Of a stretch of DNA of 64,000 nt, positions 32,610 through 41,900 are shown one piece after another (position 1 is the stretch's first letter; each line of letters opens with the position of its first letter). The translations under genes were made by a program, and so were the position numbers. Source of the stretch: Nonomuraea africana (GTDB lineage: Bacteria > Actinomycetota > Actinomycetes > Streptosporangiales > Streptosporangiaceae); contig NZ_JADBEF010000001.1 of NCBI RefSeq assembly GCF_014873535.1, positions 3,162,001 through 3,226,000 on the forward strand, read 5' to 3'. The notes beneath the pieces are model-generated. The model was given only the letters and a program-made list of their open reading frames with translations, had not been told where the DNA came from and made no database searches.

Positions 32610-33554
32610 CTAGTTGAGATAGTCGCGCAGCGCCTCGGCCCTGGAGGGGTGGCGCAGCTTGGACATCGTCTTGGCCTCGATCTGCCTGATGCGCTCCCTG
32701 GTCACGCCGTAGACCTTGCCGATCTCGTCGAGCGTCATCGGCTTGCCGTCGACCAGGCCGTACCGCATGGAGATGACGCCCGCCTCCCTGTCGGAGAGGC
32801 TGTCGAGGATCTGGCGCAGCTGGTGACGCATCAGCGTGAAGGAGACCTCCTCGGCGGGCGAGGGCGCCTCGGAGTCCTCGATGAGGTCGCCGAGCTCGCT
32901 GTCGCCCTCGGTGCCCAGCGGCGTGTGCAGCGAGATCGGCTCGCGGGAGTAGCGCTGCACCTCCACGACCCTGCTGGCGGGCAGCTCCACCTCGACCGCG
33001 ATCTCCTCGGGCGTGGGCTCACGCCCGAGGTCCGTGACCAGCCGCCGCTGCGCCGAGGCGACCTTGTTGATCAGCTCGACCATGTGGACGGGGATCCGGA
33101 TGGTCCTCGACTGGTCGGCCATGGCCCTGGAGATCGCCTGCTTGATCCACCAGGTGGCGTAGGTGGAGAACTTGAAGCCGAGGGTGTAGTCGAACTTCTC
33201 GATGGTGCGGATCAGCCCCAGGTTGCCCTCCTGGATGAGGTCGAGGAAGAGCATGCCGCGCCCGGTGTAGCGCTTGGCGATGGAGACCACGAGGCGCAGG
33301 TTGGCCTCCAGCATGCGCTGCTTGGCCAGCTCGCCGTCCCGCGCGATCCACTCCAGATCCGCGCGGAGCTCGGCGGGCAGGTCGTGCTCGGTGTCGAGCC
33401 GCTCGCGGGCGAACAGCCCCGCCTCGATCCGCTTGGCCAGCTCGATCTCCTGCTCGGCGGTGAGCAGCGGGACCTTGCCGATCTGCTTGAGGTAGTCCTT
33501 GACCGTGTCACGGGTGGCGACGCGGACGTCATCGAGATCCAATGTGGCCGTCAT
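32610..33554 (-). CDS. Group 2 primary-like sigma-70 factor
   Basis: A 314-residue sigma factor without region 1.1. Region 1.2 is [20 protein letters not shown]. Region 2 is [20 protein letters not shown] then [20 protein letters not shown] and [20 protein letters not shown]. Region 4 is [20 protein letters not shown] then [20 protein letters not shown]. It recognises HrdB-like promoters, probably in stationary or stress conditions (HrdA/C/D or SigB of mycobacteria). ATG 33554 has an AAAGGATC site. It is divergent from the TetR gene at 33659. Confidence 0.93.
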   Translation of the reverse strand: MTATLDLDDVRVATRDTVKDYLKQIGKVPLLTAEQEIELAKRIEAGLFARERLDTEHDLPAELRADLEWIARDGELAKQRMLEANLRLVVSIAKRYTGRGMLFLDLIQEGNLGLIRTIEKFDYTLGFKFSTYATWWIKQAISRAMADQSRTIRIPVHMVELINKVASAQRRLVTDLGREPTPEEIAVEVELPASRVVEVQRYSREPISLHTPLGTEGDSELGDLIEDSEAPSPAEEVSFTLMRHQLRQILDSLSDREAGVISMRYGLVDGKPMTLDEIGKVYGVTRERIRQIEAKTMSKLRHPSRAEALRDYLN

Positions 33555-33586
33555 TCGATCCTTTCCAAACTTGGGACGGACATAAC

Positions 33587-33638
33587 TTTAGGGTCGATCG
33601 CCCATGGCGTCAACCTAAAATGATGTCGAACCTAAAAT
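33587..33638. promoter_or_regulatory. CCTAAA repeats, candidate TetR operators
   Basis: AACCTAAAAT occurs twice as direct repeats (33612-33621 and 33629-33638, 17-base period) and an inverted TTTAGG lies at 33587-33592. These AT-rich sites sit between the sigma factor gene and the divergent TetR gene and are unlike the GC-rich surroundings. Confidence 0.5.
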
Positions 33639-33658
33639 TTTGTGAGAGGGTGGGGCCC

Positions 33659-34300
33659 ATGAGCATCGATACCGTGGGGTTGCGGGAACAGAAGAAGCGA
33701 GAGACCAGGCAGGCCATCTCTGACCACGCTACCCGCCTGTTCGTGGAGCGAGGCTTCGAGCGGACCACGATTTCCGACATCGCCACCGCGGCGAGGGTCG
33801 CCAAGATGACCGTCACCAACTACTTCCCCCGCAAGGAGGACATGGCCCTCGATCACCACGAGGAGTTCGTGGCCTCGCTGGCGGAGACGGTGAGAGGGCG
33901 CGAGCGCGGCGAGTCCGCGCTGGCCGCGCTGCGGCGGGCCTTCATGTCGGCGGTGCGGCGGCGCGACCCCGTGATCGGGTTCGCGCCACTGCCATTCGCC
34001 CGCATGATCGCCGACAGTCCCACGCTGGTGGCGCGCCTGCGCGACCTGCACGAGCAGCGGGAGGACGCGCTGGCCGCCGAGCTGGGCGGCGACCTGACGG
34101 CCAAGGTGGCCGCCGCCCAGCTGGCGGGCGTGCACAGGGTGCTGTTCGCGGAGCTGATGCGGCGCACGCTGGCCGGCGAGGACGCCGACACCATCGCCGC
34201 CGCCCTGGAGGAGGCCGCCCGGCAGGCCTTCGACCTGCTGGAGCCCGCGCTCGGCGGCTACGCCATCGAGGCCGCGTCCACTAGTGCGGTGACCACTTAG
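33659..34300 (+). CDS. TetR-family regulator, C-terminus replaced by IS sequence
   Basis: A 213-residue regulator from ATG 33659 with a GAGGGTGGGG site. The HTH is TTISDIATAARVAKMTVTNY followed by FPRKEDMALDHHEE; the C-terminal ligand domain is helical (MftR/AcrR-like). The last codons S-T-S-A-V-T-T and the TAG are encoded by the left inverted repeat of the IS630 element at 34281, so the original C-terminus is lost. The lost part may be short, because the domain looks nearly complete. It could regulate itself or the sigma gene. Confidence 0.85.
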   Translation: MSIDTVGLREQKKRETRQAISDHATRLFVERGFERTTISDIATAARVAKMTVTNYFPRKEDMALDHHEEFVASLAETVRGRERGESALAALRRAFMSAVRRRDPVIGFAPLPFARMIADSPTLVARLRDLHEQREDALAAELGGDLTAKVAAAQLAGVHRVLFAELMRRTLAGEDADTIAAALEEAARQAFDLLEPALGGYAIEAASTSAVTT

Positions 34301-35560
34301 GTTCACCGGATCTTCTGGGACGCGCCGTGCGGCTTGCGCGGGTTTTGCCGGGTTGTCCTCCACTGTCGTATCGATACGAACGATGACGAGCAGAGGAGAA
34401 GCGCATGGCGGAGCCTGTGCGGGCTCGGCGGCTGTCCGATCATGAAGGTCAGACCCTGCAACGGCTGGTCCGGCGAGGCAAGCACGACTCGATCCGGGTC
34501 CGCAGGGCGCTGATCGTCATGGCGTCGTCCAGCGGTACAACGGTGGCGGCGATCGCGCGGTTGGTCGCAGCCGATGAGGACACCGTGCGCGATGTCATCC
34601 ACGCCTTCAACGAACGGGGCCTGGCCGCGCTGGACCCTAACTGGGCGGGAGGCCGTCCCCGCCGCATCACCTCGGGCGATGAGGACTTCATCGTCGCGAC
34701 GGCCACCACCCGGCCCGAGAAACTGGGTCGGCCCTTCACCCGCTGGAGCATCCGCAAGCTCGCCGATTACCTGGCCGACAACCCGACCCGCGTCGTGATC
34801 GTCGGCCGCGAGCGGCTGCGGCAGTACTTACGCGAACACAAGATCTCCTTCCAGCGCACCCGGACCTGGAAGGAGTCGGCCGACCCCGACCGGGAGGCCA
34901 AGCTGGACCGGATCGAGGAGGTCACCACCCGCTTCCCGACCCGGTGTTTTGCCTTCGACCAGTTCGGGCCGCTGTCGATCCGGCCGCAGCCCGGCTCCAG
35001 CTGGGCCGAGCAGAGCAAACCAGAACGCCGGCCGGCCACCTACACCCGCACCCACGGAGTGCGCTACTTCCACGGCTGCTACAGCCTGGGCGACGATCAG
35101 CTGTGGGGCGTGGTGCGTGAGCGCAAGGGCGGCGCCAACACGCTGGCCGCCCTGAAGACGATCCGCCAAGCCGCCCGGACGGCGCACCGATCTACCTCAT
35201 CTGCGACAACCTGTCGGCCAACAAGACACCGGCCATCCGCGCCTGGGCTGCGGCGAACAAGGTCGAGATTTGTCTGACGCCGACCAGCGCCTCGTGGGCC
35301 AACCCGATAGAAGCCCAGTTCGGGCCGTTGCGCACCTTCGTGATGAGCAACTCCAACCATCCCAACCACGTCGTGCAGACCCGCAAACTCCAGACCTACC
35401 TACGCTGGCGCAACGCCAACGCCCGCCACCCCGACGTCCTAGCCGCTCAACGCCGCGAACGCGCCCGGGTCCGCAGCGAAAAGCAGCGGCGCTGGGGCCG
35501 CCCCGCCACGCGAGCCGCATGATCACCCAAGCCGGTGAACGATCGTGGTCACCGCACTAG
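34282..35560 (+). mobile_element. IS630-type insertion sequence
   Basis: The ends are 29-base imperfect inverted repeats (34281-34309 and 35532-35560, 25 matches) starting TAGTGCGGTGACCAC. Both ends abut TA, the target dinucleotide duplicated by IS630/Tc1-type elements. The element carries one transposase gene with a frameshift. It is inserted into the 3' end of the TetR gene. Confidence 0.88.
34405..35522 (+). pseudogene. IS630-family transposase, frameshifted
   Basis: From ATG 34405 (AGGAGA site) the frame runs about 260 codons. It holds an HTH part (TTVAAIARLVAADEDTVRDV), RPFTRWSIRKLADYLADNPT and the first catalytic Asp in CFAFDQFGPLSIRP. Near 35180, after LAALKTIRQAA, it shifts by -1. 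The remainder lies in the other frame: IYLICDNLSANKTPAIRAWA (second Asp) and SASWANPIEAQFGPLRTFVM (Glu), ending at 35522. All three DDE residues exist but not in one frame. Either one base was lost or a programmed frameshift is used; no classical slippery heptamer is visible. Confidence 0.85.
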
Positions 35561-35586
35561 GGAAAGCCCCAAGGGGTGGCGGGCGG

Positions 35587-37842
35587 CTAGGGTAGGCCCC
35601 ACGGGGCGGCGGAGCCCACCTCGGGCACCATGCGCGGCCGCGGGTCGGGCCTGGTGCCGCGCCTGGCGACGATCACGCTTTCGCCCCTGCGCAGCGGGAG
35701 CGTGATGGTGCCCGTGTCCGTGCCCGTGCCCGCGTACGGCGCCGGCCTGCCGCGCTCGTCACGAACGTCGATCTCGCCCTCGATCCCGTGCTGGAGCGCC
35801 AGCGGCTCGCCCTTCTCGCTGCGCACCCTGACCCACTCGGTGCGTCCCTCGCGCCTGGAGGCGTCGACCAGGAAGGCGCCCTGCGTGCGCAGGCGCTCGA
35901 CCGAGGCCTCCGGCCAGGTGGCCGACACCGACGGGAAGACCTTCACCACCCCGCCGTGGCTCTGGACCAGCATGTCGAGCAGCGACTGGGCGGCGGCCAG
36001 CGGGCTCTCGATCGCCTTGTTGCTGCCCTCGCGGTACATCGTGTTCGGCGTCATCGCGCAGTTGTCGGCGACGTTGCCGTCCACGAAGAACTTCAGGTGC
36101 GCCAGCGCCTGCTCGGGGTTGCCGAACAGCGTCTCCATCGAGGCGGCGGCCGCGAAGCTGTAGCCGTGCCACTTCTCGCGCATGCTCGCCCAGTGCTCGA
36201 AGCTCACCCTGTCGAGCGACTCCTGCAGCGGATACAGCCACAGCAGGTGGGAGTAGTGCCGGTGCGACTCGGCCAGCGGCACCCCCGCGCCGATCATGAC
36301 TCCCTGCTCGTTCCTGTGGTACGGCACCAGCTGTTCCAGGATCTCCTTCCACCTGGGCGCGAGCGGGTCGTCGATCCTGAGCCGCGCGGCCGACTCCAGC
36401 AGCGTCCGGCAGCCCCACCTGATCAGCGACAGGTCGTAGGTGGCGTCGGAGGCGTTGGCGTACTCGGGCGAGCGCGTCTCGGGCAGGTGCAGCTTCCCGT
36501 CGGCGCCCGCGGTCAGGAAGCGCGCGTAGTAGTTGATCGCCTTGGTGAGGATCGGGTACAGCACCTCGCGCAGCACGCCGTCGTCCATGCTGTGCCGGTA
36601 GGCCAGCCAGACGTTGTGCATGCCCCAGGTGAGGTTGCCGGTGTGGTCGTTGGGGCTGACACCGGGCACGCCGACGTAGCGGGGCCCCGGCCTGAGCATC
36701 CGGTCGCCGGGATGGCACAGCGCGTAGGTCTTCCCGTCGCGGTACTCGGGCCTGATGTTCGTCTCGAGGTTGTGGTGGTACTTCCTGAACGTCGCGGTGA
36801 CCGCGTCCAGCTCCTGGTGGTTGGAGCCGTTGATCATCGGATAGGCGACCTGGACGTTGAGGTTCCACCAGATGTTGGTCCAGCTGTTGCCCACCTCGGG
36901 GAACCACGGCCCCCACTCGGTGACGACCGGCGCGTCCGCCCTGGTGGCCGAGGCCATCTTGTACAGCTGGATCCAGTAGAAGCGCTGCAGCCGCCGATCG
37001 GGGACCGACACCAGGCTGCGCCGGTAGAAGCGCTGCCACCAGCGCCGATGGGCGGCCACGAGCCGGTCGGGACGGCCGTCGAGCGCGCGATTCACCGTGC
37101 CGACGGCCGCCGCCAGCCCGGTGGAGTCGGGGTAGCCGTAGGCGATCGTGGCCGCCAGCATCCGCCTGGTGCCCGAGCGGACCTCGCGCCATGCCGTGGT
37201 GTAGCCGCCTCCCGCGTGCAGGGTCTGCTCGACGTAGCCGGGCGCGATGGCCGGGTCGGGGTTGGCGGTGTAGTCGGGAGGACGGCGGATCGTGCGGGTG
37301 GTGGCGGAGGGCAGCGGCGTGAACCCCCACGCGACCGCCTCCTCCCCCGCGGTCGGCTCCAGTGACACCAGCAGCACGTCGCGGTCGTTGAGGATCAGCG
37401 CCGACAGCCGCACCGCGCCCGCGGTGGTGGTGACCGTACCGGTCAGCTCGGCGGTGGCCAGGTCGAGCCGCCAGTCGACGGCGGTGACGGTGCCGGCGAA
37501 GGTGAGGGTGAGGTAGCCGATCGGCAGCCGCGAGTAGCCGATGGCCGCCTCCCACTGCCCGCGCTGGTCCTGCACGAGCGAGTGATTGAGCATGATCCGC
37601 AGGACGTTGCCCTCGCCGCCCTTGTTGTAGACGTGCGCGGCCAGGCGGCCGTTGCCCAGGAAGGGCGCGTTCTGCCAGCCGCTGGGCAGCCGCTTCCACA
37701 CCATCGCCGCGTCGGCGAGCAGGTCGTCGTGGACGTCCTTTCCCGCGGGCACGGCCCGCGCCCACGCCGCGGGCGAGGAGGCGGTCACCAGGGCGGCGCC
37801 GGCGGCGCCACCGGCCACGAAGGTCCGTCGGGTGAGGGTCAT
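35587..37842 (-). CDS. Tat-exported GH95-like glycosidase
   Basis: A 751-residue protein. The N-terminus MTLTRRTFVAGGAAGAALVT is a twin-arginine signal. The body follows the GH95-type (alpha/alpha)6-barrel pattern: WQNAPFLGNGRLAAHVYNKG, WTNIWWNLNVQVAYPMINGS, MHNVWLAYRHSMDDGVL, LIRWGCRTLLESAARLRIDD and ESHRHYSHLLWLYPL, followed by a C-terminal beta domain ending in APWGLP. The substrate may be an alpha-L-fucoside or galactoside, as in GH95; unproven. ATG 37842 has a GGAAGGAAG site and overlaps the stop of the upstream paralogue. Confidence 0.82.
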   Translation of the reverse strand: MTLTRRTFVAGGAAGAALVTASSPAAWARAVPAGKDVHDDLLADAAMVWKRLPSGWQNAPFLGNGRLAAHVYNKGGEGNVLRIMLNHSLVQDQRGQWEAAIGYSRLPIGYLTLTFAGTVTAVDWRLDLATAELTGTVTTTAGAVRLSALILNDRDVLLVSLEPTAGEEAVAWGFTPLPSATTRTIRRPPDYTANPDPAIAPGYVEQTLHAGGGYTTAWREVRSGTRRMLAATIAYGYPDSTGLAAAVGTVNRALDGRPDRLVAAHRRWWQRFYRRSLVSVPDRRLQRFYWIQLYKMASATRADAPVVTEWGPWFPEVGNSWTNIWWNLNVQVAYPMINGSNHQELDAVTATFRKYHHNLETNIRPEYRDGKTYALCHPGDRMLRPGPRYVGVPGVSPNDHTGNLTWGMHNVWLAYRHSMDDGVLREVLYPILTKAINYYARFLTAGADGKLHLPETRSPEYANASDATYDLSLIRWGCRTLLESAARLRIDDPLAPRWKEILEQLVPYHRNEQGVMIGAGVPLAESHRHYSHLLWLYPLQESLDRVSFEHWASMREKWHGYSFAAAASMETLFGNPEQALAHLKFFVDGNVADNCAMTPNTMYREGSNKAIESPLAAAQSLLDMLVQSHGGVVKVFPSVSATWPEASVERLRTQGAFLVDASRREGRTEWVRVRSEKGEPLALQHGIEGEIDVRDERGRPAPYAGTGTDTGTITLPLRRGESVIVARRGTRPDPRPRMVPEVGSAAPWGLP

Positions 37843-40772
37843 CGGGCGCTTCCTTCCACGGACAGGGCGAAGACGTGCAGCTGTGGTCGGGTGAGGGTGG
37901 GCAGGGTGAGCGAGCGCAGCTCCTTGGCGGGGGCGAGCGCCACCTGGACCTCGAACAGGCCGACGCGCAGCGTGTGCGCGCCGCTTCGGCCGTGCCGGTG
38001 CGTGCAGCGCAGCACCTCGGTGACCCCCGCGCCGGGCTGGCCGCCCCAGTCGGGCATGGTGAAGGGCACCTGCGCCGTGGAGCCGTCGGCATAAGTGGCC
38101 GTCAGCGAGGCCGTCACGGCGCCGGAGTTGGCGGCGCCGACCATCCTGACCTTGGCGTACCTGCCGGCGGGGACGGTGATCGTCTGCCCTCTGCCCGTGA
38201 CGTTGTTGCGGACGCCGTCGCCGTAGGCGGGGAAGAGAAAGGTGAGCCCCTCGTGGGTGAAGGGCCCGGGCTGCGGCAGCTCCTCGGCGGGGTAGGTGTA
38301 GCCGGAGCCGTCGAAGTCGCCGTCGTTCATGTTCTCGTGGGCGGAGACGCCGTCGTTGTCGAGGTGGGCCGACAGGTCGACCGGCGTGGTCGGCCCCGGC
38401 GGCGGGATGGGCGGCAGGCCCCAGGCCGCGCCCGGCTGGCCGATCGGCACGGGGGCGATGACGAGCTCGGGGCGCTCGCCGGTGTGCACGAGCACCTGCC
38501 TGCCCTTGCCGAGGGCGATCTCCACGACGCCGTCGCCCAGGTCCTTGACCTCGGCGGGGCTGCCGTCGTCGAGCACGGCGGTGAGCGGGCCCGCCAGCCC
38601 GTGCCGCAGCCGGAGCGGTTCGCCCGCCAGGCTCTTGACCCTGACGAAGCGGGTCGTGCCCGCCTGCCGTACGGCAGAGACGAGGAAGGCGCCCTGGGTG
38701 AGGAAGTCGTGCAGGGTGACGTCCCGCCAGGCGGTGGGCACCGCGGGGAAGACCCGCACGATGCCGCCCCAGCTCTGGCAGAGCAGGTCATGGATGGACT
38801 GGGCGGCCGACAGCGGCGTCTCTATGACGGGTCCGCCCTCGGCGTAGTGGGTGTTGGCCCGGCAGGGGAAGCGGCCGGCGGGGTCGAAGAAGCCCTTCAG
38901 GTAGGCCAGGGCGGTGTCGCCCCTGCCCATCATCGCGTAGAAGGAGGCGGCGCCGGTGAAGCTGTAGCCGCGGTGCGCGCCGGTCAGCGACTGCCAGTGG
39001 GCGACCGACTTCTCGATCAGCGCCCTGTTCTCCTTCTGGTCCCAGTTGACCAGGTAGAGCGGGTAGATCTGGAGCAGGTGGGAGTAGTGGCGGTGCGACT
39101 GGGCGTAGGGAGTGTTCGCGCCGATCATGTACCCGGTGGCGTCGACGGGGTAGTCGGCCAGCTTGGCGAGGACCTCCTGCCACCTGGCCGTCAACGGGTC
39201 GACGATCTCGAGCCGGGCGGCCGACTCCAGCAGCGTCCGGCAGCCCCACCTGATCAGCGCCAGGTCGTAGGTGGTGTCCTGGGGCGGGATGACGGGGTAC
39301 TCGGGCGACAGCGTCCTGGGCAGGTGCAGCCTGCCGTCCGCGCCGGGCTTGAGAAAGTGCAGGTAGTAGTTGATCGCGCGGCGCAGCAGCGGGAAGAGCG
39401 TGTCGCGCAGGAGCGCGTCGTCCATCGTGTGCCGGTAGGTCAGCCACACGTTGTGCAGCGCCCAGGTCAGGTCGCCCACCTCCGCGCCGGAGCCGGGGGT
39501 ACCGACCCCGCGGGTGGCGAACATGTCCGAGCTGCGCCCGACGCCCGCCGAGTCGTGCCGGTAGGCGGCGGGCACGTTGTCGATCAGCTGCCGGCGGTTC
39601 TGGTCGAGCGTCGTGGTGAGCGAGTCGAGCTCCAGGTGGTTGGAGCCGTAGATGGGCCAGTACTCCAGCTGCACGTTGAGGTTCCACCACACCGCCGGCC
39701 ACGGCGTCGGCTCCAGCCACGGTCCGGTGGTCGCCATCACGGGACCGCCCGCGCGGCTGGCGGCGGCGAGCTTGTAGAGCTGGATCCAGTAGAAGCTCTG
39801 CAGCCGCTGGTCGGGGAGGGAGACGAAGCTCTTTCCGTAGAAGTCGTGCCACCAGCGGCGGTGCCTGGTCTTGAGCGTCCCGTACGGCGCCGCCCCGCGG
39901 ATCCTGGCCAGCGCCGCGGCTCCGGCGTCGGCCGAGGGGAAGCTGTGCGCGACGGTGAGGAGCAGGTGGTCGCCCCTGACCCGGTAGGCGGTCGCCGTCT
40001 GCCCGCCGCCGGCCAGCGCCTGGAGCACCTGCTCCACGCCGTCGGTCGTGGTGGTGCTCCAGCCGGGGTTGGGCACGTACCCGGCGGGCGGCGCCTCGCT
40101 GGCAGCCCTCGGGCTGAGCGCGGTGGCCGGGTGGAAGACCCAGCGGGCCTGCTCCTCGCCCGTGGCCTCGACCTTGGCCACCAGCAGCTCGTCGTGGACG
40201 AAGGCGACGAATCTCAGCGTGCCCGCGGTGGTGGTGACGGTGCCGGTGAGCTCGGCGTTCCACAGGCCGAGCCGCCAGTCGAGGTCGGTGATGGCGCCGA
40301 CGGGGTCGAGCGTGAGGTGGCCGACGGGCAGGCGGCAGGTGCCCCAGCCGCTGCCGAACTCGGGACGGTGGTCCTGGACGCGGCCGTGCTGCACGGTGAA
40401 GCGGATCTTGTTGGCGTTCGGCTCCTGGTAGACCATGCTGCCGAGCAGGCCGTCGCCCAGGAAGGGGCCTTCGTGCCAGGCCTTGGGCATCCGGCCCCAG
40501 AGGAGATCCTGTTCCTTCAGGAAGCCGGGCAGTTCGGTGCGGTTCTCCAGCCGCCAGGCCCGCGCGGCGTCGGCCGCCTGGCCTGGGACGCCCGTCTCGG
40601 GTTCGGGTGCGCCGGCGGAGCGGCCGGCCGCTGCGGGGCCGCCGGGAAGCAGGGCGAGGGCGAGGCCGCCGAAGGCCGAGCCGAGAGCGGCCCTGCGAGA
40701 CAAGTCGGGGGTGATGGCGGGGGCAACCCCTTCCAGGGGTAAACCTCCGAGGAATCCACGGCGTGAGGGCAT
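37839..40772 (-). CDS. Tat-exported GH95-like glycosidase with extra C-terminal beta domain
   Basis: A 977-residue paralogue of the next gene. A double-arginine signal is present (MPSRRGFLGG and, further on, SRRAALGSAFGGLALALLPG). Catalytic-domain landmarks match the paralogue: HEGPFLGDGLLGSMVYQEPN, AVWWNLNVQLEYWPIYGSNH, LIRWGCRTLLESAARLEIVD and QSHRHYSHLLQIYPLYLVNW. After AAWGLPPIPPPGP comes an added sandwich domain (DLSAHLDNDGVSAHENMNDG, then DFDGSGYTYPAEELPQPG) common in secreted actinobacterial glycosidases. ATG 40772 is used; the frame is open 16 codons upstream. The pair is probably one transcript. Confidence 0.82.
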   Translation of the reverse strand: MPSRRGFLGGLPLEGVAPAITPDLSRRAALGSAFGGLALALLPGGPAAAGRSAGAPEPETGVPGQAADAARAWRLENRTELPGFLKEQDLLWGRMPKAWHEGPFLGDGLLGSMVYQEPNANKIRFTVQHGRVQDHRPEFGSGWGTCRLPVGHLTLDPVGAITDLDWRLGLWNAELTGTVTTTAGTLRFVAFVHDELLVAKVEATGEEQARWVFHPATALSPRAASEAPPAGYVPNPGWSTTTTDGVEQVLQALAGGGQTATAYRVRGDHLLLTVAHSFPSADAGAAALARIRGAAPYGTLKTRHRRWWHDFYGKSFVSLPDQRLQSFYWIQLYKLAAASRAGGPVMATTGPWLEPTPWPAVWWNLNVQLEYWPIYGSNHLELDSLTTTLDQNRRQLIDNVPAAYRHDSAGVGRSSDMFATRGVGTPGSGAEVGDLTWALHNVWLTYRHTMDDALLRDTLFPLLRRAINYYLHFLKPGADGRLHLPRTLSPEYPVIPPQDTTYDLALIRWGCRTLLESAARLEIVDPLTARWQEVLAKLADYPVDATGYMIGANTPYAQSHRHYSHLLQIYPLYLVNWDQKENRALIEKSVAHWQSLTGAHRGYSFTGAASFYAMMGRGDTALAYLKGFFDPAGRFPCRANTHYAEGGPVIETPLSAAQSIHDLLCQSWGGIVRVFPAVPTAWRDVTLHDFLTQGAFLVSAVRQAGTTRFVRVKSLAGEPLRLRHGLAGPLTAVLDDGSPAEVKDLGDGVVEIALGKGRQVLVHTGERPELVIAPVPIGQPGAAWGLPPIPPPGPTTPVDLSAHLDNDGVSAHENMNDGDFDGSGYTYPAEELPQPGPFTHEGLTFLFPAYGDGVRNNVTGRGQTITVPAGRYAKVRMVGAANSGAVTASLTATYADGSTAQVPFTMPDWGGQPGAGVTEVLRCTHRHGRSGAHTLRVGLFEVQVALAPAKELRSLTLPTLTRPQLHVFALSVEGSAR

Positions 40773-40825
40773 GACCTGAAAGATCCAGGCGGGCAAAGGG
40801 GTTGTCAAGACCCGTCTCACACCTT

Positions 40826-41890
40826 CTAAGGTCGGATCTGTGAACCGATCTCGATGGCGGCGCCCTTCTGCCCGGCGAACTCCAGCAACCGCTCAGCCTC
40901 CGCCATGACCTCGTCGGGCAGCGGGCCGAAGGGCTGGATCCGCAGGCCCGCCTTGGTCAGCCACCACATGCCGGCCACGAACCCGTCGACCAGGATCACC
41001 GGGTTGGTCACCGAGCCCACGCACACCTGCCTGCGGTGCTCGTCGGCCATCAGCCTGGTGCGGTCGTCGTAGGCGAGCACGAGGTTGTCGAAGGACGGCA
41101 GCAGCCGCACGGGCGCGGGCGTGTCGCCGTCCACCAGCTCGGCGTCGGGGAGGTCGTACAGGACCCGCCCGTCCTCGTCGGTGTACCTGCGCAGCGGCAT
41201 GCGCTCGACGACCTCGCGCAGCCTGGTCAGGCCGGACCACATCTGCACGTCCTTCACGCCGGCCGGGCCGAATCCGGCCAGGTACCGCTCGACCAGCCGC
41301 TCGGGCGCCGGCTCGGCCTCCAGCGGCCTGCCGATCCACTCCTCGGCCAGCGTGAACGGCGTGGCCCCGCCCCTGCCCCAGATGCCGTTGGGCGGGATGT
41401 GCACCACCGGCAGCAGCGCCTGGGCCAACCAGCCGAGCGCCATCGAGTCCGCCGTCGGCCAGCGCTCGGCCAGCAGGCCGCGCAGCTGAGGGCGGGTCAG
41501 CGTGCGGCCGGTCAGGTGCCGCCTGGCCAGCGTCGCCAGTTCGTCCCTGTCCACGCCCTTGGTCACGGCGGCGAAGGCGCTCTGGCTCGACCTGCTGAAC
41601 CTGGCCTGCAGGAGGGGGCGCACCCACACGTAGTCTTCCGCGGCGGTCAGGTGCTGGGTGGCGCGCAGCAGGGAGCCGCGCACGACCTGCCCGCCGTACA
41701 GGAGGTCGGACAGGTCGTCGAGGGCGAAGCCCGACAGCCGCGACCACAGGCCGAGGTAGGGCGCGTTGACTTCCTGCCCCTGCACCGCGACCAGCCGGCT
41801 GATCGCCTCGAGCGGCGACAGGTCCGAGCGGCGCAGCAGGAGCTGCCGGTGGAGTGCGGTGCGGTTGAGTGTTCTGCGCGTCAGCTGCAT
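40826..41890 (-). CDS. Winged-helix DNA-binding domain protein (AlkZ/YcaQ-like)
   Basis: A 354-residue protein of the HTH_42 family, which includes DNA glycosylase AlkZ and YcaQ. MQLTRRTLNRTALHRQLLLR opens the domain; AISRLVAVQGQEVNAPYLGL carries the Q-x-Q-like catalytic segment (V-Q-G-Q) of the family, and QMWSGLTRLREVVERMPLRR and LLPSFDNLVLAYDDRTRLM follow. It may repair alkylated or cross-linked DNA. ATG 41890 is given, three codons inside a GTG-initiated frame. Confidence 0.8.
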   Translation of the reverse strand: MQLTRRTLNRTALHRQLLLRRSDLSPLEAISRLVAVQGQEVNAPYLGLWSRLSGFALDDLSDLLYGGQVVRGSLLRATQHLTAAEDYVWVRPLLQARFSRSSQSAFAAVTKGVDRDELATLARRHLTGRTLTRPQLRGLLAERWPTADSMALGWLAQALLPVVHIPPNGIWGRGGATPFTLAEEWIGRPLEAEPAPERLVERYLAGFGPAGVKDVQMWSGLTRLREVVERMPLRRYTDEDGRVLYDLPDAELVDGDTPAPVRLLPSFDNLVLAYDDRTRLMADEHRRQVCVGSVTNPVILVDGFVAGMWWLTKAGLRIQPFGPLPDEVMAEAERLLEFAGQKGAAIEIGSQIRP

Positions 41891-41900
41891 GCCGCCCACG

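Noticed and set aside
37875..40742. A 955-codon open frame on the plus strand opposite the GH95-like gene
   Set aside because: It is the antisense shadow of a clear glycosidase gene in high-GC DNA, with no recognisable domain and a composition rich in G, R and V.
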